Below the pieces are notes generated by a model. That model did no database searches and was not told the DNA's origin. It saw only the letters and a list, made by a program, of their open reading frames with translations. A program made the position numbers and the translations under genes. Positions 21,490 to 27,873 of a DNA stretch of 28,174 nt are shown piece by piece. This DNA is from a virus: IMG/VR virus record IMGVR_UViG_3300050821_017097, positions 1-28,174 of that record; one strand, given 5' to 3'. Each line of letters starts with the position of its first letter. Position 1 is the stretch's first letter.

Positions 21490-22209
21490 CTAGAGCCCAA
21501 GTTCGTCCAGTTGTTCGCGGGCTTTTTCTACCCGCGTCTGGCTCGCGGCGAGCACTGGCAGCGGTGCGACTAGCACCCAGCCGATTTCCTCGGCCGACAG
21601 GTATTCGATATCGGCCGGAAACTGCCGGCGTTTGAGCCAGTCTTCCTTGGCGGCGGCATCGGCAAACACCAGTAAAACATGCGGATAATCGATGGCTGGC
21701 CGCGCGGGAACGTCAACTATAGTTGACGAAGTTACCGGAGCGGGGGTCGATGCAACTTTGTCAACTGGTGGCTGTGCAGCTAACGCCGGCGGCAGCTCGC
21801 CGAACTCCAGCTCAACGTCGAGCGGGGTCAGACCCAGATCCGACAAATCGAACGGCTCGGCCTCGAGCAAAGCAAAAAACAGGTCCTTATCGAAGTGCCC
21901 TTGCGCCTGGCTGTTGTTCAGGAAGACATTCATCTCCCTTTCCCGCTTCGGCGAGAGCCGGGCCACGGTCACGCCTAATATGTAGTCAAGCGTGCCCTCT
22001 AATTCGTCGAGGATGCGCAGCCGATGATGGCCGCCCACCAGGTTGCCAGTCGTCTCGTTCCACACGAGCGGCTGAATACAGCCACTGGCGGCTATCTTGG
22101 CTTCCAGCAGCTTGTAAGCTTCCGGATCCATCACGTTCGGGTTATACGCCGCCGGCTGAATCAGCGCCCGGTGGACTTGCCGATACTCGAATTTTTGGTG
22201 CTTCGTCAC
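21490..22209 (-). CDS. ParB/sulfiredoxin-fold protein (IbrB-like), copy 2
   Basis: 239 residues from a GTG at 22209 overlapping the preceding stop (GTGA). The ParB/Srx domain covers about residues 5-95: FEYRQVHRALIQPAAYNPNV, then CIQPLVWNETTGNLVGGHHR with the GGHxR nucleotide-binding loop and a LRILDELEG helix. A linker and a beta C-terminal domain (DYPHVLLVFADAAAKEDWLK) follow. IbrB and relatives pair with PAPS-reductase-family IbrA; the partner is two genes upstream. The domain is about half identical by eye to copy 1, so this is a tandem duplication. Substrate unknown. Confidence 0.75.
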   Translation of the reverse strand: MTKHQKFEYRQVHRALIQPAAYNPNVMDPEAYKLLEAKIAASGCIQPLVWNETTGNLVGGHHRLRILDELEGTLDYILGVTVARLSPKREREMNVFLNNSQAQGHFDKDLFFALLEAEPFDLSDLGLTPLDVELEFGELPPALAAQPPVDKVASTPAPVTSSTIVDVPARPAIDYPHVLLVFADAAAKEDWLKRRQFPADIEYLSAEEIGWVLVAPLPVLAASQTRVEKAREQLDELGL

Positions 22210-23087
22210 ACGTCGGCCGTCTCGGCCAGCAGGTACTTGGTATTGCGATCGAGCTTACGGCTGTCGAGAAACAAGTCCCTCTGGGCAGTGTTCGCAAAGG
22301 TGATCACCAGGAAGTAGCTCACATCGTGCTCGGGCGAGGCCTCCGACCTGGCCGCATACCGGCGCTTGGCTTCCTTGATTTTCTGGATAGCCCGCTTCTG
22401 CGATTCGGCTTCCTCGGGTGTCAAATCTTTCTTGGCAGCCGGCGGCGGTGCTTCGGCCGGTCCAAGGATCGCGATTTCTTTTTTGCGCGGAGCTGCTAGC
22501 ACTTCCGCTTCGGCGACAACGTCGGCGATCGCGGCCGCCTGGCTCTCGGCGATGCTCGGACCCAGGTTCAATTCCGGCAGCGAGCCAAACTCCAGTTCGA
22601 GGTCGATCCGCGTAAAGCCCAGCTCAGTCAGTTCGAGCGGGTACTTTTCATCCAGCAGTAACGAGACAAAGCGGTCCTTGTCGAAGTTGCCCTGAGCCAG
22701 TTGATTGTTCAGGAAAACGTTCATTTCCATCTCGCGTTTCAGCGGGAGGTGAACGACGGCGACCCCGACTTCGTAGGTCAGGGTCCCTTCCAATTCGTCG
22801 AGGACAGCCAGCCGGTTGTGACCGCCAATCATATGGCCGGTGGTTTCGTTCCACACCAGGGCCTCCAGACAGCCGACGTCCTTAATCTTGTCCCGCAGCA
22901 GCTTGCGGCCGTAATCGGTCATCACCTGCGGGTTATACGGCGCCGGAATGATGAGCGAGCGCGGGATCACTCGAAACTCGAACGGTTGATGGCGAGTGAT
23001 CGATGCGGCCGTGGGCTCGGTTGGTTTTTTGCGCTTCTTCGATTTGCGCCCGGATACGGGGAGCGCGATCGGCGTGGGCACAGGCAT
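22206..23087 (-). CDS. ParB/sulfiredoxin-fold protein (IbrB-like), copy 1
   Basis: 293 residues. A basic leader (SGRKSKKRKKPTEPT) precedes the ParB/Srx domain at about 32-125: FEFRVIPRSLIIPAPYNPQV, then CLEALVWNETTGHMIGGHNR and LAVLDELEG. A long helical linker (EEAESQKRAIQKIKEAKRRY) joins it to the same C-terminal beta domain as copy 2 (YFLVITFANTAQRDLFLDSR). The ATG at 23087 overlaps the PP-loop gene by 155 bases, yet AAGGTG sits seven bases upstream, so the overlap is probably real. Known family members bind nucleotide through the GGHxR loop; whether it acts as a kinase, nuclease or DNA clamp is not visible. Confidence 0.75.
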   Translation of the reverse strand: MPVPTPIALPVSGRKSKKRKKPTEPTAASITRHQPFEFRVIPRSLIIPAPYNPQVMTDYGRKLLRDKIKDVGCLEALVWNETTGHMIGGHNRLAVLDELEGTLTYEVGVAVVHLPLKREMEMNVFLNNQLAQGNFDKDRFVSLLLDEKYPLELTELGFTRIDLELEFGSLPELNLGPSIAESQAAAIADVVAEAEVLAAPRKKEIAILGPAEAPPPAAKKDLTPEEAESQKRAIQKIKEAKRRYAARSEASPEHDVSYFLVITFANTAQRDLFLDSRKLDRNTKYLLAETADV

Positions 23088-23694
23088 AAGGAAACACCTT
23101 CAAGATGCGTTGATAGTCGTCTGGCCATTCCGCACGCAGCCATTCGAGCGAAAATGGTCCGAGGCCGATGCCGCTGTTACGTTTGGTCCCATCGGTGATT
23201 GGTTGCGGCAGTCGATTGCGGTCCAGATAGGCGCGTACATCGTTGTCGCTCCAATCTTTGAGCGGAGCAAAGATTTTGCCGCGGGCTGAGACCGGACAGA
23301 TGCCGCCCGGCCAGGCGTTAATCATGCCGCGGCGGTGCAAGGAATCGCGCGACTTGTAGCCATAGCCGATCCACTCGATACCGGAAGCCGCGCGGGCGGC
23401 GTCCTCGATGTGGCGAACGGTGAGCTTGCGAATCTGCAAGGGTTCATGACGGAAGAGGCCGGATCGCAGCCACTGAATGGTATTCCAATGCAGGAACGTG
23501 TGAACCCGGATGCCCCAGCGGTGTTCCGCGAATTTCACCCAGTGCGCGGTGTAATCCATGCCGGCCAGGAAGTACATGAAGAAGGCTTCCACCCGCCGGC
23601 CGCTGTTGACCGCCAGGTCGAGAAGAGCGAGACTGTCTTTGCCGCCTGAATAAGCAATCAGGTAGGCGGAAGCCTCGGGTAGAACGATCGGCAT
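22933..23694 (-). CDS. PP-loop ATP pyrophosphatase, PAPS-reductase family (IbrA-like)
   Basis: 253 residues. The PP-loop SGGKDS at residues 16-21 binds ATP and adenylates a substrate. Downstream are WVKFAEHRWGIRVHTFLHWN, IEWIGYGYKSRDSLHRRGMI, GICPVSARGKIFAPLKDWSD and NDVRAYLDRNRLPQP, the PAPS-reductase/IbrA order. The C-terminal catalytic Cys of true PAPS reductase is not evident. The family includes IbrA and the sulfur-DNA enzyme DndC. With two ParB/Srx genes directly after it, this is an IbrA-IbrB-type pair; such pairs are frequent in phages and their chemistry is undefined. The ATG lacks a Shine-Dalgarno. Confidence 0.75.
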   Translation of the reverse strand: MPIVLPEASAYLIAYSGGKDSLALLDLAVNSGRRVEAFFMYFLAGMDYTAHWVKFAEHRWGIRVHTFLHWNTIQWLRSGLFRHEPLQIRKLTVRHIEDAARAASGIEWIGYGYKSRDSLHRRGMINAWPGGICPVSARGKIFAPLKDWSDNDVRAYLDRNRLPQPITDGTKRNSGIGLGPFSLEWLRAEWPDDYQRILKVFPYACAHADRAPRIRAQIEEAQKTNRAHGRIDHSPSTVRVSSDPALAHHSGAV

Positions 23695-23720
23695 TAAAAC
23701 GTTGACCAGCTTGGACTGAC

Positions 23721-23737
23721 ATGCGCTTTACGCGCAT
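23721..23737. promoter_or_regulatory. Small hairpin upstream of the PP-loop gene
   Basis: ATGCGC (23721-23726) and GCGCAT (23732-23737) form a perfect 6-bp stem with a 5-base loop, 27 bases upstream of the PP-loop start, in the 120-base gap after the Lys/Ala-rich gene. It could be an operator or a mild terminator. Confidence 0.3.
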
Positions 23738-23814
23738 TTGCACTCACCGAACGTGCGCTGGCCAAGCCCGCTTGCGCGGTGTCGCTCTGACAGCGGCCTT
23801 ATTGGGTTATACCT

Positions 23815-23928
23815 TTAACCGCCGCTCGATCCGCCCTTGGAACTGGCGGCCGATTTACTCGACTTGCTGGCTTTACCGGCTTTACCGGCTTTTCCCTTGG
23901 CGGCTTTCGCCGGTGCTTTTTTTGCCAT
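23815..23928 (-). CDS. 37-residue histone H1-like Lys/Ala peptide
   Basis: MAKKAPAKAAKGKAGKAGKA followed by a Ser/Lys/Gly tail ending SSKGGSSGG. The KAAKGKAGKAGK pattern is that of histone H1-like DNA-coating tails. The ATG at 23928 has GGAAGG ten bases upstream; the frame is open to 24054 but overlaps the previous gene. Likely non-specific DNA binding, perhaps in packaging, since it lies between small and large terminase genes. Low complexity makes the call tentative. Confidence 0.4.
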   Translation of the reverse strand: MAKKAPAKAAKGKAGKAGKASKSSKSAASSKGGSSGG

Positions 23929-24022
23929 TGCTGGAACCTTCCTTTTTTGAGATGGCCGGATGCCCGGCGTGTCGTTGAGAACTTCGTTGACTTTGGTGGA
24001 GCGGGTAAACCGCCTCTCTGTA

Positions 24023-24574
24023 TCAATCTTGGGGCTCGGGCTCTTCCGGCGCAAGTTGTACCGGTTCTTTTTCCGTTGCGGGTTCTTCCTGCGCGGGTTC
24101 TTCCGGCAGAAGTTCGGCGGGAAGCGTCACGCCGTTTTCTTGAGCCCAGCGCCGCAGTTCCTCTTCGCTGAGCTGATCGAGCAACCGCTGGATCATGTTG
24201 ACCTCGACCGGGCCGCCGTTGAGGCCTGTGATCTCGTGAAGATCCTTCTGACCGAGCAACTGCCGGCCGAGCCAGATGAGCATGCCGGTGTCGCCCTTGA
24301 GCGCCTTTGTAAACTGGGCGCGCCGCAGCGAGATCTTGCCATCGGCGTGGCCTTTGGCGAAGAAGGCGGCAAACTCGGGATCGTCATGGCGGCGCCGTTC
24401 GATGGTCCGCACACTCACACCCAAATGCGCGGCGATCTCTTCGTCCGTCGCGTGCACCTGACAGAGCGCCTGAAGCTTTACGAGATCGAGGGCGACTGGC
24501 TTGCGGCCGCGCGTTTCCTCTTTGCCGTCGCCGCTTTCGCCGCCGCCTTCGTCGCCTAGTGGTTTTAAAAACAT
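24023..24574 (-). CDS. Terminase small subunit-like HTH protein
   Basis: 183 residues. An HTH at about 35-60 (HATDEEIAAHLGVSVRTIER) is followed by FAKGHADGKISLRRAQFTKA and TGMLIWLGRQLLGQKDLHEI, the hallmark order of a phage small-terminase/DNA-recognition family (GKISLRRAQ ... AMLIWLGKQ-x-LGQKD). The C-terminus is acidic, with repeats of EEPA/EPE. Small terminases recognise the packaging site and load the large subunit. TerL lies 2.9 kb further on, unusually far, because the IbrAB-like module and a ribbon-helix-helix gene sit between. The start region overlaps the divergent promoter at 24578. Confidence 0.65.
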   Translation of the reverse strand: MFLKPLGDEGGGESGDGKEETRGRKPVALDLVKLQALCQVHATDEEIAAHLGVSVRTIERRRHDDPEFAAFFAKGHADGKISLRRAQFTKALKGDTGMLIWLGRQLLGQKDLHEITGLNGGPVEVNMIQRLLDQLSEEELRRWAQENGVTLPAELLPEEPAQEEPATEKEPVQLAPEEPEPQD

Positions 24575-24577
24575 GAT

Positions 24578-24607
24578 TTGACTTCAGAAGTATATACTTG
24601 ATATACT
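24578..24607 (+). promoter_or_regulatory. Promoter P2, leaderless small gene
   Basis: TTGACT at 24578-24583, 18-base spacer, TATACT at 24602-24607, close to sigma-70 consensus. The expected +1 falls at the ATG at 24614, so the message is probably leaderless. The palindrome AGTATATACT (24589-24598) lies within the spacer and is shared with P3. Confidence 0.65.
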
Positions 24608-24613
24608 GAATAC

Positions 24614-24778
24614 ATGAAGAGACAAACGAGAACACAAATTCTCAAACAGATCGCCCAGAGCCAAGAAACACCCTTGGCCCTCATCCGCAAAGAACATGCG
24701 CACTTGAACCGCGTTCGCCTTTCCCGGCTCTACCGGAGGGTTTACGATTTGGATCCGGGAGGACCGTATCCCGCATAA
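24614..24778 (+). CDS. 54-residue basic protein, leaderless
   Basis: MKRQTRTQILKQIAQSQETP, then helices LALIRKEHAHLNRVRLSRLY and a C-terminal RRVYDLDPGGPYPA before TAA. Strongly basic and helical, so DNA or RNA binding is plausible. It has no ribosome site, but a consensus promoter puts +1 at its ATG. It is convergent with and overlaps the minus-strand gene at 24742 by 37 bases. Unknown family. Confidence 0.55.
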   Translation: MKRQTRTQILKQIAQSQETPLALIRKEHAHLNRVRLSRLYRRVYDLDPGGPYPA

Positions 24779-24999
24779 ACGCGGGGTTTGCCGGGCGGCT
24801 GGAACGCGGGAGAGAGATTGGCCTTGGCGATCGCCTGGGGCAGCGTGCGCGCTCCCACAGTGCGCAAGACCGAAGAATAAGGGCCGCGGAATTCCAGGAT
24901 GACTCGATTCTTGTGACGGGCGTACGGAGGCAGGTCCTGGATCTCAATCCGCGCGGCAAACTGGTCGACCCACACGAGCAGGGACAACGCGGTATCCAT
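24742..24999 (-). CDS. Small hypothetical protein
   Basis: 85 residues starting MDTALSLLVWVDQFAARIEI, then RHKNRVILEFRGPYSSVLRT and a basic helix. It looks like a small alpha/beta fold. A very good ribosome site, AAAGGAACCAAT, precedes the ATG. The 3' end overlaps the convergent basic gene. Unknown family. Confidence 0.6.
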   Translation of the reverse strand: MDTALSLLVWVDQFAARIEIQDLPPYARHKNRVILEFRGPYSSVLRTVGARTLPQAIAKANLSPAFQPPGKPRVYAGYGPPGSKS

Positions 25000-25010
25000 G
25001 ATTGGTTCCT

Positions 25011-25241
25011 TTAGACGGTCGGTTCACCCGTGATCGTGCCGGTAGCGCAAGCCAGACAGCTCAGCGCCGTCCGGGAAATCGTCTTCGAGCAGCCGGGGCA
25101 GCGCTTCGTGCCACAGCGCATATTCTTTTTCATCCACTCCCGCAAGTTGCCGGTTGGCAGATCGACCGCGGTCCGCATTCGCTTGCGACGGTCGGCCTCT
25201 TCGAAGGCCCGGCGTTCGGTTTTGGTCAAGAGTTCGTTCAT
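25011..25241 (-). CDS. Zinc-ribbon small protein
   Basis: 76 residues from ATG 25241 (a GTG at 25253 would add four). A helical, basic N-terminus (MNELLTKTERRAFEEADRRK) is followed by C-x4-C-x2-C and CLAC, a zinc ribbon: MRCGTKRCPGCSKTISRTAL, then SCLACATG. Likely nucleic-acid binding. It lies 33 bases after the gene at 25275 and 11 bases before the gene at 24999. Unknown partner. Confidence 0.55.
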   Translation of the reverse strand: MNELLTKTERRAFEEADRRKRMRTAVDLPTGNLREWMKKNMRCGTKRCPGCSKTISRTALSCLACATGTITGEPTV

Positions 25242-25274
25242 GGCGGCGAGCACTATTTTGTCGGCGTTTGCTGT

Positions 25275-25904
25275 TTATATAGAGCCCGACAAAATAAGGC
25301 GTTTCCGGGCTTGTTTGCTTTGTTTGCGGAGCTCGCGGAATTTCCGGTCGCCCAGGCTGCAAAGGTGGGCCGCTTTGACGGCTCCGCTCGGCTTTTCCTT
25401 TTCGGCGACGATGCAGGAAAGCGCCACGGCGCGGGCGATGGTCTTAAGAAACACGTCCACGTCCTCGCACTCGGCGCGCTCACCCATCACCTGGGAAAGC
25501 TGGTTCGGAGTGATCGCCGGCCGGAACTGCCAGAGCCAGTGGTTGTCAACCAGTTCCTCGCGGCTATAGTACGTGCCGGTGGGAATCGTCGGCCGGTTGG
25601 GATTGCGGCGGGTATAGGAATCGAACTGCTCGGGGCGGAAAGTAGCGCAAACGATTTGGCCGCGCCGCTTGCGTTGCAGCACCATCATGCCAATCGCTTC
25701 GAGGCGCAGACAAGCGTCCTTGGAGTAATCGCGGCAACGCGCCCCATTAGCTAAATAAGTAGGAACCTGGGCAGTCGGTTGTGGCACGAAGGGCAAGCTC
25801 GCGAGAGCTGCAGTCCGATGGATTTGAGTCGCTCGGTTGACGACTTTGGTTTCATAGTGCCTTGTCGCGGAGCGTTTGTATAGCGGTCGCAAACGCGCCG
25901 GCAA
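25275..25904 (-). CDS. Hypothetical protein, uncertain start
   Basis: Up to 209 residues from a TTG at 25904; no good ribosome site is present. The middle looks like a genuine protein: ARCRDYSKDACLRLEAIGMM, TGTYYSREELVDNHWLWQFR, and a helical RKFRELRKQSKQARKRLIL end. The acidic ECEDVDVFLKT helix and NHWLWQF suggest a winged-helix-like fold, but that is a guess. A second frame opens at ATG 25856 with AAGG upstream and stops at 25751, so either a frameshift or a wrong start is possible. Confidence 0.5.
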   Translation of the reverse strand: MPARLRPLYKRSATRHYETKVVNRATQIHRTAALASLPFVPQPTAQVPTYLANGARCRDYSKDACLRLEAIGMMVLQRKRRGQIVCATFRPEQFDSYTRRNPNRPTIPTGTYYSREELVDNHWLWQFRPAITPNQLSQVMGERAECEDVDVFLKTIARAVALSCIVAEKEKPSGAVKAAHLCSLGDRKFRELRKQSKQARKRLILSGSI

Positions 25905-26350
25905 GAGGCAGCAACGGCTGGGATCCAGTCGAGCGCCGGCGGGCGGCGTGTTGCAAATACAAGCGGAAAAAAAAAGAGCGCCGGTGTGACTCCCAGCGGG
26001 TCGCGCGCAAGACCAGCTCGGCGGGCGAGGTTAACCACTTTTGATTTGAACGGGTTGGAGGAAAACAAATATTTATTTTTCGGAAGGTGAAAAAAACGGC
26101 TCTCCTCCTCCCCAAAACGGTTTCCCGCCATCCTCCCCAAGCGCGATTTAAAGCCCCTGCCAATTTCGCCTCACTACACCCCGGAAACGGCCAAACGGAG
26201 CCCCTAAAGCCGTTTCCAGCGCCTAAAACCGCCTCCCTGCCAGCCTATTTCCCGCCCCAAAACCGCGCCCATCCGCCTATTCCTGCCCTGCGTACCGGAT
26301 TAATCCGTACCAAAGCGCTGTTTCAGCCCCTTGAAAATAAGCTCCCGAAC
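25905..26350. other. Gene-poor, C-rich regulatory region
   Basis: No convincing gene. The plus strand is strongly C-rich with recurring CCCCAAAAC and CGTTTCC/GGAAACG blocks. GGAAACGGC (26183-26191) and GCCGTTTCC (26209-26217) are perfect 9-bp inverted repeats. CGGATTAATCCG at 26296-26307 is a perfect 12-bp palindrome about 44 bases upstream of promoter P3, an operator candidate. The region separates divergent operons. Confidence 0.5.
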
Positions 26351-26379
26351 TTGACTATACAGTATATACTTGATATTCT
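26351..26379 (+). promoter_or_regulatory. Promoter P3 of the right-end operon
   Basis: TTGACT at 26351-26356, 17-base spacer, TATTCT at 26374-26379; +1 about 26386. The motif AGTATATACTTGATAT overlaps the spacer and matches P2 almost base for base. The 40-base leader has AGAGAGAAACTCTCT, a small hairpin, then a good ribosome site (AAAAGGAACC) before the ATG at 26428. Confidence 0.65.
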
Positions 26380-26427
26380 TAATACAGAGAGAGAGAAACT
26401 CTCTCAAACCTAAAAGGAACCTTAAAC

Positions 26428-26748
26428 ATGAAGACCCTATCTCGACGTGTGCAAGCCACTGTGCAAGCCACTACCACCAAGAAGGCGAAGGCGCTCACTG
26501 AAGCCCAGATCGCCAAACTGAGCCCGGCCAAACGCGCCTGGATTACGATTCGCAAGAAATACAGCGAAGCCCAGATTCACAAGATTTACTCAGCCGCTGG
26601 CGAAAAAGCTCGCGAGACCCGTCTCGCCAACATCAAGGCCGCGAAAAAAGCGGAAAAAGAGAAGGCCAAAACAGCGCCTGTCAAGCGCGCGGCACACTCC
26701 AAGCGCGCTCCCAAAGCTACTCCCGCGAAAGTTGAAATCGCGGCCTAA
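26428..26748 (+). CDS. Histone-like Lys/Ala-rich basic protein
   Basis: 106 residues, strongly basic. Starts MKTLSRRVQATVQATTTKKA, has SPAKRAWITIRKKYSEAQIH (an AW-x-T-x-R motif shared with the next gene) and a Lys/Ala tail such as AAKKAEKEKAKTAPVKRAAH. Probably coats or binds DNA. First gene of the right-end operon, with a good ribosome site and its own promoter P3. About 110 bases follow before the next gene, containing no clear terminator. Confidence 0.6.
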   Translation: MKTLSRRVQATVQATTTKKAKALTEAQIAKLSPAKRAWITIRKKYSEAQIHKIYSAAGEKARETRLANIKAAKKAEKEKAKTAPVKRAAHSKRAPKATPAKVEIAA

Positions 26749-26857
26749 ATCCTCCCCAAACCGGGCGGTGCTATCCGCCCGTTTCCTAATGCGACCTCGC
26801 CTAGAGCGAGACGGTCCCAAGTCCGTAAAAACGCAGAGGGGGAAACGGAAACTACCA

Positions 26858-27004
26858 ATGAACATCCTTACAGCAGCACAGAAGGCGTGGGTGACCCGCC
26901 GCTCCAAGAACACTCCCGCTCATCGCGCCTGGATTACGAGACGCTCCAGGAACACGCCAGCTCATCGCGCGTGGGTGACTCGGCGTGCGAATGCCCAGCA
27001 GTAG
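26858..27004 (+). CDS. Triple AW-x-TRR repeat peptide
   Basis: 48 residues: MNILTAAQ, then three copies of about 14 residues, KAWVTRRSKNTPAH / RAWITRRSRNTPAH / RAWVTRRANAQQ. Each repeat is one 42-base unit in the DNA. Related AW-x-TRR segments occur in many phage proteins and look like DNA- or RNA-binding modules. The ATG at 26858 is favoured over the one at 26732, which overlaps the previous gene. The repeat number is likely variable. Confidence 0.55.
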   Translation: MNILTAAQKAWVTRRSKNTPAHRAWITRRSRNTPAHRAWVTRRANAQQ

Positions 27005-27365
27005 CGCGAAGCGTACTCGCAATCACGGCATGAACTGGCTCCGCCAGGATAAGCGGCTCGCGATTTACATTCGCGACGGCTTTCAATGCCTTTACTGCCA
27101 GTCGGGACACTGGCTCTCGCTCGATCACCTGAAGCCGACCTCCAAAGGGGGAGGGAACGAGTCGGAAAACCTCGTTACCTCCTGCATGTCATGCAACGGC
27201 AAGCGAAGCTACCGCCCATGGAGAACGTTCGCGAAGGGTGCGGCCAGCCGGATCGAGAAAATGCGTTTGAGACCGCTCCCGATCTCAATGGCGCGCGAGC
27301 TGCTCGCGAAACACGGGGGACTCGCCAGTGTGCTGGCAAATCAAACCAAGAAGGAAACCAAATGA
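26991..27365 (+). CDS. HNH endonuclease
   Basis: 124 residues. HNH (beta-beta-alpha metal) nuclease: IYIRDGFQCLYCQSG supplies the first Cys pair; LSLDHLKPTSKGG carries the catalytic Asp-His; ENLVTSCMSCNGKRS gives the Asn and the second Cys pair. HNH enzymes near cos-type terminases can help packaging; here it is far from the terminase, so a homing or modular defence/anti-host role is also open. It overlaps the repeat gene by 14 bases. GTG 26985 or ATG 27030 are other possible starts. Confidence 0.8.
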   Translation: MPSSSAKRTRNHGMNWLRQDKRLAIYIRDGFQCLYCQSGHWLSLDHLKPTSKGGGNESENLVTSCMSCNGKRSYRPWRTFAKGAASRIEKMRLRPLPISMARELLAKHGGLASVLANQTKKETK

Positions 27366-27457
27366 ATCAACCAGACGGAAAGGGCAGGCTGCTGGACTTC
27401 GTAGTGCTCGTTTTGATCGCGGCGCTGGCGGCGTCGGTCACATTCCACTGGTTTTAG
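27362..27457 (+). CDS. 31-residue membrane peptide
   Basis: MNQPDGKGRLLD, then the span FVVLVLIAALAASVTFHWF and a TAG stop. Its ATG overlaps the HNH stop (ATGA) and AAGAAGGAAACCAA gives a strong ribosome site, so it is a real coupled gene though very short. A single membrane span only; a lysis or small regulatory role is possible. Confidence 0.55.
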   Translation: MNQPDGKGRLLDFVVLVLIAALAASVTFHWF

Positions 27458-27471
27458 GCGAAGAGGAATCT

Positions 27472-27873
27472 ATGAGACAACCACCAGAATTTAACCACCG
27501 GGTCCGCACGGTCTGCGCGGTCATTACCACGGGCATCCTGCTCACGGGCGCCATCTACTGGAGCGCGACCAAATACCAAGAGTCGAATGCCCAGGCGAAG
27601 GCGAACGAGGACGCCCGGGCGGAAGCGGTCGGCAACATGGTCGATGAGAACGCGCAAAACGATTTGAATGATTGGACGCACGCCATCGTGGATGCCCACA
27701 GCGATTGCCGGCTGAAGGCCAACGGCAACAAACGCCAGATCGGGGCGTGCGATGCGGTCTACCTTGCGCGCGACAAGCAGGCGCACGCGGCCTACGATGC
27801 CAGAACGCAGGACATGAACAAATTCCTGCGCGATGCGATCGCGGCCACCGAACAACTCAAGGCAGGCAAGTGA
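27472..27873 (+). CDS. Membrane-anchored helical protein, possible spanin-like
   Basis: 133 residues. Starts MRQPPEFNHRVRTVCAVITT, with one membrane span at about 11-30 (VRTVCAVITTGILLTGAIYW), then a long helical periplasmic region (QESNAQAKANEDARAEAVGN, then ATEQLKAGK). An N-anchored coiled coil is the shape of an inner-membrane spanin (Rz), though no outer-membrane partner is seen. A strong ribosome site, AAGAGGAATCT, precedes the ATG at 27472. The Cys pair in SDCRLKANGNKRQIGACDA might form a disulfide. Confidence 0.55.
   Translation: MRQPPEFNHRVRTVCAVITTGILLTGAIYWSATKYQESNAQAKANEDARAEAVGNMVDENAQNDLNDWTHAIVDAHSDCRLKANGNKRQIGACDAVYLARDKQAHAAYDARTQDMNKFLRDAIAATEQLKAGK

Noticed and set aside
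25751-25856. A minus-strand frame of 34 codons from ATG with AAGG upstream and a CPSCH sequence
   Set aside because: Too short and overlapped by the longer gene at 25275-25904; noted only because it could signal a frameshift or wrong start there.
26087-26413. A 108-codon plus-strand frame from a GTG
   Set aside because: Pro-rich low-complexity product that runs through promoter P3; it follows the C-rich bias of the region.
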